A stretch of DNA of 64,000 nucleotides from Sinohyriopsis cumingii (Eukaryota; Mollusca; Bivalvia; Unionida; Unionidae): the NCBI GenBank assembly GCA_028554795.2, contig CM068827.1, forward strand, positions 140,367,751-140,431,750, given 5' to 3'. Under the pieces are notes generated by a model. That model was not told where the DNA came from, ran no database searches, and saw nothing but the letters and a program-made list of their open reading frames with translations. Every line of letters starts with the position of its first letter. Position 1 is the stretch's first letter. Positions 1 through 13,454 of this stretch are shown here, one piece after another. Made by a program: the position numbers and the translations under genes.

Positions 1-592
1 TTGTATAATTCATTTAAGACGTGGGTATCACTTTGAATGCAATTTTTTTTATTGTCTATGAAATGTGTTTACATGGCAGATGAAACCAATTCTGTTTGAT
101 GGTATATTCAACACCATTATGTTTTTGCATTAGTCATATTTCATAGCATTGTCAATCAGATGTGTTTGCCACCTAATGATGGTCTGTCCACCGCAGTGCC
201 TACAACCACGTGTACACTTATTCATGATAACCATCAGTCAATAATTTTGATAAAAGTTGAAAAATCACAAGTGATAATTTCAAAGAACTCACCAAACTGA
301 TTTACAGGAAATTATTTTATCACTCTTATCTTTTATACAATTGAAAATTTATGGACATTCAACAAAGCATTTGGTGTGTGTGTGTGTGTTCTGGTGGAGA
401 CTGAAAAACCTTTCATACACCGTTTATACCAAAAAAGAAATAAAGTTATAAACCTTTCAATGCAACGTAAGATTTGGAGTAAAAAGCTAATCAGTTTTTG
501 TGGGTGAGGAATAAATTTAAAGATACAAGAAAGCATTTGGAATAAGGTATGCCAGGTGTTAAAATTATCGGGGGGGGGGGGGTTAGAATGGG

Positions 593-875
593 TAGATTTT
601 TAATGTAGCTATTAACAATTAAGTCATATTGCTACAATGTCTGCAATGTGGCAGTTTATACAGTGATGTCTAGCACTGAAGCATCATGTCACAGACATGT
701 GGTATCATGTCCCACTCACATTATCCTGACACCAGGCTGACCTGTCATACCACTAACTTCTTATTGCTGAGTGCTAAATGAGGCAACTGTACCATTTTTA
801 TAAGTCTTTGGTATGACTCGGCCGGGACTCAAACCCATGACTTCCAGCATCAGTGACTGTAACCAGGTAAGTCAG
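593..875 (-). mobile_element. tRNA-derived SINE, older copy
   Basis: Inverse copy of the same family. The body from the TGTCTGCAATGTGGCAG end to ATGACTCGGCCGGG is recognisable, but the A-box end is diverged. Confidence 0.65.
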
Positions 876-2100
876 ATAAGAAATCTATAAACGTTTCATG
901 TTTAACTAGATAATTTTGCTGATTCCCAGAAAAATGAAGAAAAGATATAACTGAAAAATGTGTTCATGGAACACATACAACACCACACTGACCCTAGCAT
1001 GGTCTTAAAGGCCAAAAATAACATTATACACTCAATGCACATTTGCAAGGGGTATAATAAAAATGTATCCCACAATAATAATGCTTGTATATGAATATAC
1101 TATTACTATATAAGTTTAAACATTGTAACTACATTTAAAATCGACATCATTCACAACATTTCTTAGAGATTATTGGATCAATAGAATTTAAAGTATTCCT
1201 GTGCACAAAGAGATTCTGAGAGTTTGACAAATACCTACAATTAGTACTGATTATGAAGAGCACCATGAACTAGTTGGCTATGTAGACAAACTGAAATAAT
1301 TAAGCAGAAACTGCATTTCCTCTTTTAGTCAGTGAACTTGGCCTTTAACCTCTTGACCCCAAAATGCAATAGGCTTCTTCCTACCATACCTTCAGGTCAA
1401 CCACATTTTCTGGTCCAAATCAAGAAATGTTGTATGAAGAAAAAAAATTCCTTCTATTTGACCCTTTGACCCCCAAACCGGGTCTTTATTCCTATCACAA
1501 GTGACTTGAATCCTTCTACCTATCATGCACACATAGCAGAAATAGGTACGTAGTGAATATTTGTTAAGAAGCCTGCTAAATATTTTTCTGCAAGAGCACT
1601 CATCTGTACATATATCAAGATAAGCATTAAGTTGTCAGATTAGTTAATTGGTTAAAAAATACCATACTTGACATAATTTGAAATCTGATGATGTAAAGTG
1701 ATCAATGCAGACAATAATAAAACATTTTCTTACATAGCTAGAGCACTCAACTGTCTAGTCCATGCTATTTAACACCGTCTGGCAAAATTTAATGGTTTAA
1801 AGAATATATTAAAGTACAGGAAAACCAATGAAAGAATCTACTTGTATTATTGACAAAGCAATACAATCTCATTACATTGTTAAAAAGTATGCAATGAATT
1901 CTCACATGTTGTGACAGCACTAACAAGGTGGACAAAATCAAGCATGGATCTTGGTCAGTAAAGAAACTGAAGGTAAATAAACCGATCTGAGACATTTTTG
2001 ATCAACATCAGCCTGTGATGATCAGATTTATCAAAGGAAAAATGGGTTTCCTACTGCAGTTTGTTAAATAAGCATAAGACGGTAAGCTTTCTTAAAAAAT
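876..2100. other. Non-coding, no recognised gene
   Basis: AT-rich sequence. Only a degenerate TGACC-word stretch near 1,330-1,510 stands out. Confidence 0.5.
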
Positions 2101-2128
2101 CACACACACACACACACACACACACACA
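2101..2128. repeat. (CA)n microsatellite
   Basis: About 14 CA units. Similar tracts occur at 2,470-2,490, 46,419-46,444 (GT) and 61,552-61,573. Confidence 0.9.
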
Positions 2129-2723
2129 AAGCATAGAGAATAGGAAGACGATACACTGTCAAGGGTGGAAGGTGATGCAAATCAGTCCTGGACATTGAGT
2201 TCTTTTCACCACTTGTTATTATGATGGAATAAATCCAAACTGGACACTGCTATTAAATTATGTTGACATAATTTAGATTGAATTGGAACTGGCACATTTA
2301 ATTTGTTTTGATTAAATTTGTTTTTTGCTTGTCTAACGGTGCTCGTATTGCTTGATTTCTTCCAAGTATTTTTGCTCATTTCTCTGTTGAAATTCTATTT
2401 TTTCACTCCCACTGGGCTATAACATCAAGGGAGGTCATCCTCTAGATAATGCCAGCCAAATCCAATTAACCACACACACACACACACACATATCTGTATT
2501 ATGTGCTTCAAGTACTTGGCTAAATGATCTCAATTTGATGCACAAATCAATGTCGTTGATTCTTTTTTTTTAAATTTTAAATTTCTATTATAATGACTAG
2601 TATACATAATGTACTAAGTACTTCAAGTACTGGGCTAAACCAGCTTAAATAGATGCACAAATCAATGTCTGCAATTATTGTTTTAATTTTATTTTACTTT
2701 ATGGAGGTTGAGGAAGTGCTGGG

Positions 2724-3222
2724 TTGGCAACAAAAAATAGGGAAACACATTTTTGGCCTTATAACATTCAGACAATGACCTTTACCTTTCACCTTCTGCA
2801 CCAACTTAATAGCTTCTTTAACACAAGTGCAAACCTTCCACATAGTTTCATAATGCCAAGTGCAACTTATCCACAATGTTTGGTTCAAGTTTGTGATGAA
2901 GACCAAATGTTATTGTGTGTAAACAATCATTTTTCAGTCACTGGTTACTTGGTATTTGAAATTTTGGCCCCAAAATCAACAGTCTTATTCCTTACCACAA
3001 ACAAGTACAAACCATCCACAGATTCTGTTAGTTCACAGACCATGACCAATTTAAACTGTTGTGCAGAAACCATTTTTCTTCTTTCGGTGACAGTGACCCT
3101 CATCTCTGACCCTTTGACCAAACTGCAAACCATCCACAAAGTTCAATATATGCAGATGGCAGGAATTTCAAGTTACTGAACATAAATTATATTGGTAATA
3201 GACAGACAGACAGACAGGCAGA
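2724..3222. repeat. Interspersed repeat with TGACC words, ending in (GACA)n
   Basis: Phrases such as GCCCCAAAATCAACAGTC, CCACAAACAAGTACAAACC, AACCATTTTTCTTCTTTC and GTGACAGTGACCCTCATC recur at 57,930-58,170, and loosely at 1,330-1,510 and 32,580-32,850. The copy ends in GACAGACAGACAGACAGGCAGACAG. A 151-codon open frame across it is judged fortuitous. Confidence 0.55.
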
Positions 3223-3229
3223 CAGATGG

Positions 3230-4785
3230 ATATCAGAAGATAACACACTATGCCTCATGATAGGCATATACAAAAAAATTCCTAAATCATTAAATGATAT
3301 TAATACCCATGTCCCAATGCAGTATTATTCACTTTGAGTCCATTATATGGCTTCAATGTTCAATGCCTAATGCTTATTGCATGCCATCTGACATTAAGTC
3401 TTATTTTCATCCCATGTCCCACAGGGAATAATACATGAAAGCTAGTAAAGGCCACTTAAAAACAATAGTGGATGTCTACTAAAAGTATCAGGTCTCTATT
3501 TAATTTAACATATCTGGGCAATTACCATAACTTGCCCCCTGGGAATTCTATACTGATCTAACATGCACTTCCATTAGACATGCCCATGTGGAAATTTCAC
3601 ACAGTTCCACTGGCTTCTGACTCAATAGTAAGTGCATGCAATTCTTTCCTTTTGAAGAAGTAAAAATGGAAAAAAATCTTTACTTGAAAGTTTTATTTAA
3701 TGTGTCTAGATTAGACTTGAATTTCCATCAATGTATCCCTAAATGGATTTGTCACACATTTCTCTTGGTTACTTCTTTAGTTTTGCTCTGCATTGTAGGA
3801 TATGGTTGCAGACAAAATATTGATTGCAAAAAATAGATTTAAACCATTGTTGCCAGTTCTTAGAACTATGTTCCCGCCACAACTTAAGCAAAAGTCAAAT
3901 TTGCTGCAAATGGATTTACACATCACAACAGGCCAAGATACTTAAGAAGTGGTTAGAGTGGGGTGGGTGGGAGTCAACGGAACCCCATATCTAACAAAAG
4001 TAGTACACTTTTCAGTAGAAAGAAAAATCAATTTTTGCCAACTATTATTTTACAAAACACTACCCCATTTAAATTCAAACCCATTAAAACAGTAATGGAT
4101 CCTCTCATGTATGCCACCACTCAGACACTATAGTATGAATGATGTTTTCAGAATTGGTTATACACTAAAAATAATGAGATGGAATGGTGACTATAGTTAC
4201 TGCACACATTAAATATGGTGTAAATATGTTACAGTACTGTGCCTAGACTAGTTCAAGAACAGTGGCTACAGAGAACTGAATATTAACAAATATCAACCAA
4301 ATTCCATAGCCTTTATTATTGTGAGGGAACCAATACTCCAAAAGGACAAAGATCAGCCGTTATTGTTCTGTCCCTCCCAAAAGCAACCTAAGTATGAATA
4401 CTGCAAACTTCAGGGACAAAACAAAACATGCTATAGTAATTCTGAAAACATCCTGTTTGTTTATACCCCACTATTGATTTTAAATGCAGAAGGCATCAAA
4501 GAAATAAAAAATGCACAAAACCAAGTCATTCATTCATCAATGTATAATTTTTAACTTGATTGGTGCTAAGGGGTCCCAAACACTGTCAACTTGTTGGCAT
4601 TTCGAATCAAACAGGAGTTTCTTTAACAATATGGTTGCTATATTTCATTGCTAGATTATGTTTTCAAGCAACAGATATGATGTCATTCACCATCTTTGAA
4701 ATTATTAAAAATTTCATAAATTATGGATTCTCTTTGAATAACAAGAGTTCCTCTGATTTATTTGTTCTATTGTTTTAGATGTGAT
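3230..4785. other. Non-coding, no recognised gene
   Basis: Short chance frames only. No splice-bounded exon was seen on either strand. Confidence 0.5.
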
Positions 4786-4947
4786 GTGATGTAATTTTGA
4801 TTTTTAATTTAGCTTTAACAATTTTTCAGCGAGGCAGCTGTTAGTACCATTTTTGTAAGTCTCTGGTATGACTCGGTCGGGGATCGAACCCAGGACCTCC
4901 CACATCCGAGGTGGATGCTCTAACAACCTGGCCACTGGAGCAGTCTC
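4786..4947 (-). mobile_element. tRNA-derived SINE with internal deletion
   Basis: The tail (TTAATTTAGCTTTAAC) joins directly to CGAGGCAGCTGTTAGTACC and the tRNA-like head (GGGGATCGAACCC, GGCCACTGGAGC). About 165 bp of central body is missing relative to the other copies. Confidence 0.65.
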
Positions 4948-5096
4948 AATTGTTTTAGAAATATTAAAACTAGACATTGCAAATATAGGATGCAGACAAC
5001 ATATTTTTGTTCTGAAATAGACTCTTCTAGAAACCAGAAATGGACATCAAACTGTCTGTCTGCTCATTTACATTGGAAGTTCGACATTGTACTGTG

Positions 5097-5612
5097 CCAA
5101 ACACCTTATAATAAGGGAGAACTGTAGTGTTTAAAATACCTAAACACAGCAGTTGAAGTGCCAAACACCTTATAATATGGGAGAACTGTAGTGTTTGCAT
5201 CACCTAAACACATGCTGAAGTACCAAAAACCTTATAATAAGGGAGAACTGTAGTGTTTGCATCACCTAAACACAGTAGCTGAAGTACCAAACACCTTATA
5301 ATAAGGGAGAACTGTAGTGTTTACATCACCTAAACACAGTAGCTGAAGTACCAAACACCTTATAATAAGGGAGAACTGTAGTGTTCACATCACCTAAACA
5401 CAGCAGCTGAAGTGCCAAACACCTTATAATAAGGGAGAACTGTAGTGTTTACATCACCTAAACACAGTAGCTGAAGTACCAAACACCTTATAATAAGGGA
5501 GAACTGTAGTGTTTGCATCACCTGAACACAGTAGCTGAAGTACCAAACACCTTATAATAAGGGAGAACTGTAGTGTTTACATCACCTAACCACAGCAGTT
5601 GTAGCACCATGA
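5097..5612. repeat. 64-bp tandem repeat, eight copies
   Basis: Copies start near 5,097, 5,161, 5,223, 5,287, 5,351, 5,415, 5,479 and 5,543. The spacing is 64 bp except one 62-bp unit. Each contains CCTTATAATAAGGGAGAACT, whose first 13 bases are a near-palindrome. Divergence between copies is only a few bases. Confidence 0.92.
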
Positions 5613-6397
5613 AACCCTTTTCTATATGAATGAAGACAAGCCAGCTGCACCTTTATGATGATGGGATAGATATAAGCACCTATTACACTCATATCAAATA
5701 ATAATTTTTTAAAAAAGCAACAGAGTGAAATTGAAATAGACAGAATGACATCATGGTGTCAAAGATGTCAACATGGACAAAACCTCATCCATCAAAATGT
5801 TCCATTCTGATGTATTAATATCCTTTAGATGTCAATTGTGAAGTTTTTCCAAGGCAGCATCCTTTCTATTTTAAGCCTGGCTTTTCGATCAATTACTTAT
5901 CAAGACTGATCAATGGTAATTCATGCTGACCCTTGGGACCCTGAACAACAAGCTTTGTACTGTATGCAAATGACATGCAGGCTCAAGAGGGTTCTTAGGT
6001 ATTTTAGCATGCAGCCAGTTCAATATATGCAAATCAGCAGAATGTCAAGTGCAGTATAATTTACTGCTGACTGATCAAGTTTCAACAGACATCATACTCT
6101 ATTGTAGTGTCATTTATGTCTGTTAGAGAAGCTATCAGACATCTGTTGATGAAAACATCTAAAACCAATCAAAGACAGAGAAAAATAATTACAGTTTACT
6201 ACTTAAGAAAATGCCACAAGTATTCAAAATTGCAGCCAAGATGCAAGACAAAAAAAAAAGAGTTATTTAAGAAGTAAAAAATACAAGAATGCAGCAAGCC
6301 TGTAAAAATTACCATACAGGAAACAAACATTACATGATGGCCTTAAAAGCTCTCACATGTACTGTGACTTGTTTGTTGGCGATGTTAAAAATGCAAA

Positions 6398-6605
6398 TAC
6401 CATATATACTCACTTATAAGACAAGTCAAATTGCAGACTGCACACACCCGGATCTGCCTTTGCATAATGCACCAGCAGACCTGGGTCTGTACAATTTTTT
6501 TTAGGAGTAATCAGTAGGTAAAAAAAGGTATACCCCGATTTGCAGGTGCAATGTACTACAGCAGATCATGACTTCGGTTGTTTGCAGTTGGATACAACTT
6601 ACTAG
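6398..6605. mobile_element. Double-hairpin MITE copy
   Basis: Begins TACCATATATACTCACTTAT. It carries the GGATCTGCC/GCAGACCTGGGTC arm pair and the second hairpin with GCAGATCATG. The right end is worn away. Confidence 0.62.
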
Positions 6606-6703
6606 CAATTATAACAAAACTGCAGTCAAGATTCATGCACAAAACTGAAAATAAGACTGCATTATACAGCCACTAGTATCGTGCAGCAACAGTTACAATC
6701 CCT

Positions 6704-6922
6704 CTACCATACTGTATATATATATGTACTCACAAGTCAAATTGAAAACAACAAATATCCTGATCTGCCATAGCATAATGCACCTGCAGACCAGGGTATA
6801 TGTTTTGTTTTAATGATTACTCCTAGCAAGATGAACGACCCAGATCTGCCAGCACATTATGAGATGGCAGATCTGGGTCTGTGTAGTTTGCAGTTGGACT
6901 GATAAGTGAGGACAGATGGTAC
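6704..6922. mobile_element. Double-hairpin MITE copy
   Basis: Both hairpins are present (CTGATCTGCC...TGCAGACCAGG and CCAGATCTGCC...GGCAGATCTGGG). The right terminus reads GATAAGTGAGGACAGATGGTA. It lies about 100 bp from the previous copy. Confidence 0.62.
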
Positions 6923-6959
6923 TTTATGCATCAACTTGTTTTTAACATGCATCCGACCG

Positions 6960-7135
6960 CAGAAAAGGTATAGACCCATCTCTGCCACTGCGCTAATATG
7001 AAAGATCAGGGTCTATGCCATTTGCTTAACAGACAGTACCTAGTAGATCAATCTGCAAGTTCAGTTTGCAGTGGCTGATCTGGGTTAATTTTGTTTACTC
7101 CTGCTCATAATACACCTTCAGATATGGGTATCACA
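6960..7135. mobile_element. Double-hairpin MITE fragment
   Basis: Only partial arms are visible (GACCCATCTCTGCC, AAGATCAGGGTC, GGCTGATCTGGG), and no termini. It completes a run of three related insertions at 6.4-7.1 kb. Confidence 0.45.
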
Positions 7136-7794
7136 ATGTGCATTTGGGAATTACTGTGACATCCATCACACAAAAAATGCACAATTTAAAATATCAGGCT
7201 GATGTATTGTGTGCTATAACTTGTGAAAAATATTTATCACCAAGCAAATAGCAGCCATAATAAATTTCCTGCAAAAACTCATCAATTCGTCTTCAATATA
7301 GAATACAAAAAATCTGAATTCTTAAAAAAGAACACCTTTACCTGTACTGCTCCAAAATATAATCAGGACAGTTTTTATTATTATGTGTACAAGGGAACAC
7401 CTTTCCCACCTGTTAAAGTAACAAATCTGTGCCTGATAAAGGGGCGGGAAAAACATAAAGGGTAAGTCTCCAGTACAATAGGAATTATTTCCTATTCATG
7501 TTTAATGGAGCACGCAAATATCCTTCCAAAACCTTTCCAGCTCATTAGAATTCTTATGAGGTATCCAACGCAAATGAGTTTCATCAATTAAATGCTTTGC
7601 ACAATCAGTGTTTGGCAAAGGTGGGTCAAAATACAGGGTTTATGTGTTCATATCTATAATAAAGCAACTTCTCTCATACATGACATGTTTATGTAGACAG
7701 CAAACTGATCACACCAAAGTATGCCATTGCTTTTTTTCTGCATTTTGCAACCACCAAGAGTCTACCTTCAGTCTTACACAAAGAAATTTTGTTG

Positions 7795-7813
7795 GGGGGG
7801 GGGGGGGCGGGGG
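7795..7813. repeat. Poly-G tract
   Basis: G-run with one C. Comparable tracts are at 569-582 and 32,387-32,403. Homopolymer length may be unreliable. Confidence 0.8.
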
Positions 7814-8603
7814 AGATATTTTTGATTCCTATATTCAGGACCACAGCACACTGAACGTCTGGTAGTCACTTAAGCATAATGACATATAGAGGGTGGGTGG
7901 GCTCGCTCCTTTAACACCAGTACCACCACACCCTTTCTACATTATAGCTATATTAATATTTATCTATGATGTAACATACTTTTTATTAAATTATGTAAAT
8001 TTTTGTCTGTTAAAAAAAGCACCATTTAACACCCCCCCCCCATTTTTATTTTTATTAGGTATGGACAACAATACAGAAATTACCAATACTTATCTGCTGA
8101 TGTTCTTTCTTCCCTTTTCTTCGTTTTAGTTTTCATTTATGTACATACGATTTTCAGACAGAACTTTACATCTAAATCCAATTTAACTCTATTTTGATTT
8201 GCAGTGATTTTATCTCCAGTACAGATTCTAACAAAGTAAACAGAAATGTGAGAATGAATCATACTGATTTGTTATACTCAACCTCCTGCCATCATTTTAT
8301 TGCTGTATCAGCAAACAGGACATGTAACTAAAATTGAGAAAAAAGTACACGTGTACAAATACTTTTAAGTTATCTGATGTCACAGATGTCATTTACATCC
8401 TTGTTCGGAAATGTTAATAACTTTTAGGAAATTAAAGCCTTCTGTCCTTTGCTTCTGAACATTGTTGACAGCGATCTACTGTAAATTGCCAATAAATCAA
8501 TTAATAAAAAGTAAAAACTTTTAGATACACACCGGTTAAGTTCTCTTTTGCCTTTGTAATGACCACCTGACATGACAAAGACGTCGTCAAATAATTTAGA
8601 AGA

Positions 8604-8824
8604 TACCATATATACTCACTTATAAGACGAGTCCAACTACAAACTGCACAGACCCTGATTTGCCAAAGCATAATGCACCTGCAGATCTGGGTCTGTGCAG
8701 TTTGTAATGGGTAATCAGTAGAACAAACAAGATACACCCAGATCTGCAGGTGTATTATGCTACAGCAGATCAGGTTCTTTCTTGTATTCAGATTTAACCC
8801 TTATATGTGAGTATATATACAGTA
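8604..8824. mobile_element. Double-hairpin foldback MITE, best-preserved copy
   Basis: The ends are inverted (TACCATATATACTCACTTAT at left; the right end, read inversely, starts TACTGTATATATACTCAC), possibly flanked by TA. Inside are two hairpins built from the same words. Arms like GACCCTGATTTGCC pair with GCAGATCTGGGTC around a CATAATGCA loop, then CCAGATCTGC pairs with GCAGATCAGG around TGTATTATGC. A linker of the type GTAATCAGTAGAACAAA separates them. There is no coding capacity. This copy is the reference for the family calls elsewhere in the window. Confidence 0.72.
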
Positions 8825-11800
8825 TGTCCCTGTCTCAACAACTTTGTACTGAATATGAACAATAAGCAATGATCAATGATCGCATCTGAATGATTAATCT
8901 CCTTGAACTGATCAATCAATGAATTATGAAAGTGTCTAAAATGTAAACATAGTAAACTCTTTTTTTTTGTATTTCTTCCTAATCTAGTTGTTCAAATTTA
9001 GACCAATTGTTTCAGGGTAAAGTGGTACATCCATGGCTGCTCCAACCATCCTACCTGAATATGCATGTTTTAGCAAGCAAACTACTAAAATGACAATTTC
9101 TGAACATAATCTAGCTGTTAAGTTTTGTTTCGGGAATAAAATTTACAACACAATTTCCATGAGAATGTTTTAAAAACATTTTTCAATTTTCAGTTTTGCT
9201 GTGACATTTGTGATGATACGATCCCATGAAATATGAACACAATCATCCCCTAAACTTTACCATTAAAGTGACTATCAGATGTATCAATACCTAGGTGGAT
9301 CAATGAAAATTCACAGACCAATTAATATCCATTTCATTTGTGTAGAGAGCTTCACACACTTGATATTCCCACGACTTCTGTACCTTATGGAACCTATTTC
9401 AATGAGATGGTCTGTTTTTATGGTCACAGCATCTGAAATTTGAATCTCACCTTTTGACCTTGGGAACAACTTCCTGTGTGCCCATTAAATTTTATCATTT
9501 AAAAAGCCTCTAATCTTTCTCCCTGGACCATGTTAAATCCTTTCATGCAGGACTGGTCATCTCTTTGATCCAATCATGCCTCTTTCTGTTTTATAACATC
9601 CACAAATATCAGAAACATATGTATGAAAGTGCTTTCAAAACTCTTTCTTTTGACCATACCCATAAACAAAACAATAAAAAAAAAACATTTTCATTTTGTG
9701 GTGAAATGCATGGGAAAGCTTAAAATATTGGAGTTGGCCTTAGGTCATAAAATCTTTGAAGTGACGATTTATGGTGACCCTCTAACACAAAACCCATCCA
9801 AGTTGAAGTTCCCTAGTTTGATTAAAAATATTTTTAAAAATTCAATATTCAGTGGTACCAGAACACATGGATTTATTTGACAGCAGTCAATAGCATCAAG
9901 AGTTACAAGTCATTATGAAGTAAAACAATACCTAAGCCACAGAGATTTACTTCTTGTTCTTTGGCATTGGGACTGAGATTCAAAAATATGTAAGATTAGA
10001 AAATCTATTTCAATCCTGAATGAATAAATCAGTTATAAACCACATTCATATTTCAAACAAAGGCCTGCATAACAAATGTGAAACAACATTTTATAAATGC
10101 TCAGTTATACAGTTCATGCTTCACATTAATATTTTTTTGTCATGAACAGTACATGGTCTCTGCACTATAACATTAAAAGGGATCACCTTATAGAGGGGCA
10201 CCTTATAGTGAGGGAGAAATGTCCTTGTGTATTTCATCAAGATTTGAAGGGATATATTCATATTGTTAATCAATGTCACTTGAAAAAGCAAGCCCAGTAC
10301 ATGTACAATTATTGATATTTTGATTCTGGTATTCTTGTTTTACTCAAATGATACGAGTTTTAATGGATTTCATGGTTACTACTGTATTATACAAAACTGT
10401 CAAGTGCAATGATACCTCTCCATAAAATATAAATCTCACTTTCCAATCCATATACTAAAGTACTTGCACATTTTTTGTTGTTGGTAAAACAAAAGAAAAT
10501 GGATACCCAGAATAAATTTTTTTAGAGCATCTCCTTGCCTTTTGTTACAACTCCCATGATTTTAATTAGCTATACATGCACAAACTGCATCAACTAATTT
10601 TACATGAACAATCTGTTCAGAAAAGTCAGCATACCAACTTCCATTCAAGTGACTCTTCTTAGTCATTGAAAATAGTGTTTAATGCAACATTGAAAATAGT
10701 GTTTAATGCAATAGATCTTGACATCCCTGGTGTTGAAAAGGAAACAGAAAGTTTATACCAAAAATCAAATCATCTTATCTTAATGTGTTATTATTTTATT
10801 ACAAAATGACAATTACTACAAGGTACCTTATGTACAAGAAAGCTACAATATAAAATAAGTACAAACAATATTAATCTATTTGGTAATGGAAAAGGTGTTT
10901 AAGGTAACAAAAATTATTGACATACTGATTAAATACTTTAAGTTGCTCATTATGTTCTGGCAAGCCTGTGGTATTATGCATATCTCTTCAACAAATAGAC
11001 TAAAGCAGACTATTATCAGAATGGACACAATCATAATGGCCCCCAATCTGATCAAAATCAGATCTCTGCTGTTCCAAGTGAAGATCAGACAGTGACCACT
11101 TTTAAGGATCATGTTCCAGTGACCTTTGAATTAGTCAATGGAAATGCAACTTTCCTAAATCTGGAAGTGAATCAAATCATTATGCACTTAACAATGCTCT
11201 TCAGCCATACTGTTCATTCTCCAAAACGCAAAGATATAAGACTTCATCTGATTGGCCAAAGTATCAGAGATGATTGTCATAACATAGATCAACAGAACAC
11301 GACCCCTAAATTGTTGCTGTCAGATCTTCACGAAAAAGATTGGAGATCCGATTTTAATCTGATTGTTTGGCCCCAAAAATCTTGGTGGTGATAATGACAT
11401 CTGAAAACTTATCTCAAAATGGAACCATATGGCCACTAAAATCTCTGTGGTGACTGATACTGGAATACTATTCTCAGATAGGAAACCATGTGGCTCCTAA
11501 AATCTGGTGACAGTGAAGATTGTTCTTAGAATGGAAACTGCAGAGAACTCTTTTTCAGGTGGCAAGCATTTTTGCTGATTCTGTGGAAGCAGAACCCTTA
11601 ACTATCTATGATAACAAAAACAACAGAAATCTTTAACCATCTATGAATTTTACATCCTCATAAATACCTGAATTTTATAGAATTTAAATCACAGGACAGT
11701 TAAACAGGACCTCTCTATGCAATCGAGTCAACAACTATCTTTTCAACTGGTCATTAGTGTCTCAACTTCTATGCATTACTGGTAATTACTACCATTTTCC

Positions 11801-12044
11801 ACTCTCACTGGTAATATTTCATCAGCTACATGTAAAAACTTTTTAACCCTTTATGACCTTAGGAAATTCACATTTTGACAGATGATTCAGAACAACAAAA
11901 TGCAATTCTGATGATCTAACTATTACCACATAAATAATATTGCTTCAAGCAAAGCTTTCTCATGTGTGCCTGATATAAGTTTCAGATGGGGTTTGGGAAA
12001 TAAGATATTTGATGATGATATTGTCAAAATTGATTACAAAATTA
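8825..12044. other. Non-coding, with weak internal repetition
   Basis: CACCTTATAGAGGGGCACCT at 10,185 looks like a worn DNA-transposon end. At 11,367-11,545 three loose copies of a roughly 60-bp phrase (CCACTAAAATCTCTGTGGTG and variants) recur. No gene. Confidence 0.45.
10658..10712. repeat. 24-bp direct duplication
   Basis: CATTGAAAATAGTGTTTAAT plus GCAA is present twice in succession. Confidence 0.8.
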
Positions 12045-12453
12045 AACTTTCCGGCAAAACATAAATATCTAAAAAGGCATAAATAATAAAAGATCATTTT
12101 TTTAACTTTCTTCTGTTCTTTAATATGACACATAAAGCAAGAACCACAGTAAGACTTGGAAAACAAATAATCTCTCTGAAAACTTTCTGGCAAAACATAA
12201 ATATCTAAAAAGGCATAAATAATAAAAGATCATTTTTTTAACTTTCTTCTGTTCTTTAATATGACACATAAAGCAAGAACCACAGTAAGACTTGGAAAAC
12301 AAATAATCTCTCTGAAAACTTTCCGGCAAAACATAAATATCTAAAAAGGCATAAATAATAAAAGATCATTTTTTTAACTTTCTTCTGTTCTTTAATATGA
12401 CACATAAAGCAAGAAACACAGTAAGACTTGGAAAACAAATAATCTCTCTGAAA
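12045..12453. repeat. 136-bp tandem triplication
   Basis: Three almost identical 136-bp copies begin at 12,045, 12,181 and 12,317 (AACTTTCYGGCAAAACATAA). They differ at only a handful of positions. The minus-strand reading frames they create are artefacts of the repetition. Confidence 0.92.
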
Positions 12454-12650
12454 ACGATCAGTGGCAGCCATGTGCACTGCACACAGGACTCAAAGGGAGT
12501 AGGTCTGAATCCTACCATCAGATCTGCATGGAATGGCTATAACTGTGTACCCTTGAGCATTAGGCACTTGACTTCAATAGCGTCAGCACTAACTAACCTA
12601 TTTGTGTTGCTGTGCCATAAAAGACCAAACCAAACCAAAACCCAAAATGT
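12454..12650 (+). mobile_element. tRNA-like SINE fragment, second family
   Basis: Shows AGGTCTGAATCCTACCATC as a B box, then GTCAGCACTAAC, TTTGTGTTGCTGTGCC and AAAGACCAAACC. It begins directly after the 136-bp triplication. Confidence 0.45.
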
Positions 12651-12817
12651 CTCTGATGTAGTTGGAACTTGTAGATGATCAGTCCAAAAGTTACGATGGA
12701 TATTACGTAAAGAGGAGAAAATCATCCTCCATAGAAATATCTTCATAACACTTAAATTTTTTCATCACTACATTTGTATTGCATAATGTATTTTCATTAA
12801 ATGTACATTACATGCAG

Positions 12818-13140
12818 GACTGCTCTGGTGGCCTAAGTGGTTAGAGTGTCCACCTCAGATGCGGGAGGTCACAGGTTCAAACCCTGACCATGTCATACCA
12901 AAGACTTACAAAAATGGTACTAGCAGCTGCCTCGCTTGGCGCTCAGCATTAATAGGTTAGTTTTAGGTCTGGTCGGCCTGGTATCAGGATAATATGACTG
13001 GGTGGGACATGATGTTACATGTCTGCAGCATGATGCCCCAGTGCTAGACAACACTATAAACTGCCACACCGCAGACATCGTAGCGATATGACTTGAAATT
13101 TTTTAAAGCAACATTAAAAATCCAAGTCACACACAGAGAC
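12818..13140 (+). mobile_element. tRNA-derived SINE, full-length copy
   Basis: Same family as the copy at 42.1 kb, with A box GGCCTAAGTGGTTAGAGTG and B box GGTTCAAACCC. The complete body runs to GACATCGTAGCGATATGAC and ends in a short CACACA tail. Confidence 0.75.
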
Positions 13141-13454
13141 ACATTATATGCAGCAGTACCAAACAGATGCACCCATTCATCATTTATCCAAACACTGAAA
13201 AGAAACCAAAAATATGTTTGTAAAACAGAGTGCCCCAGCCAATTTTGCTGGAAACCGCTAAGAACTTCTTGTAAGGCCTTGTACCAGATTTTGTTTCAAT
13301 CAAATCCATTGAAAGTTAAAGTAAGTTTGCAACTGAGGAGACTTTATGGATAAACATGGGCAACACTGTATGCCCTCTCCTTGGATATGAAGCGTACCTG
13401 ATGATGATGATAAGCATATTAATTTGGTCACCATCATTTTAATCCATCAACTTT

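Noticed and set aside
2724..3179. 151-codon plus-strand frame
   Set aside because: It lies across an interspersed repeat whose other copies do not keep the frame, and an opposite-strand frame exists too.
11092..11391. 99-codon plus-strand frame as a gene
   Set aside because: The sequence is part of a loosely repetitive tract with no recognisable domain.
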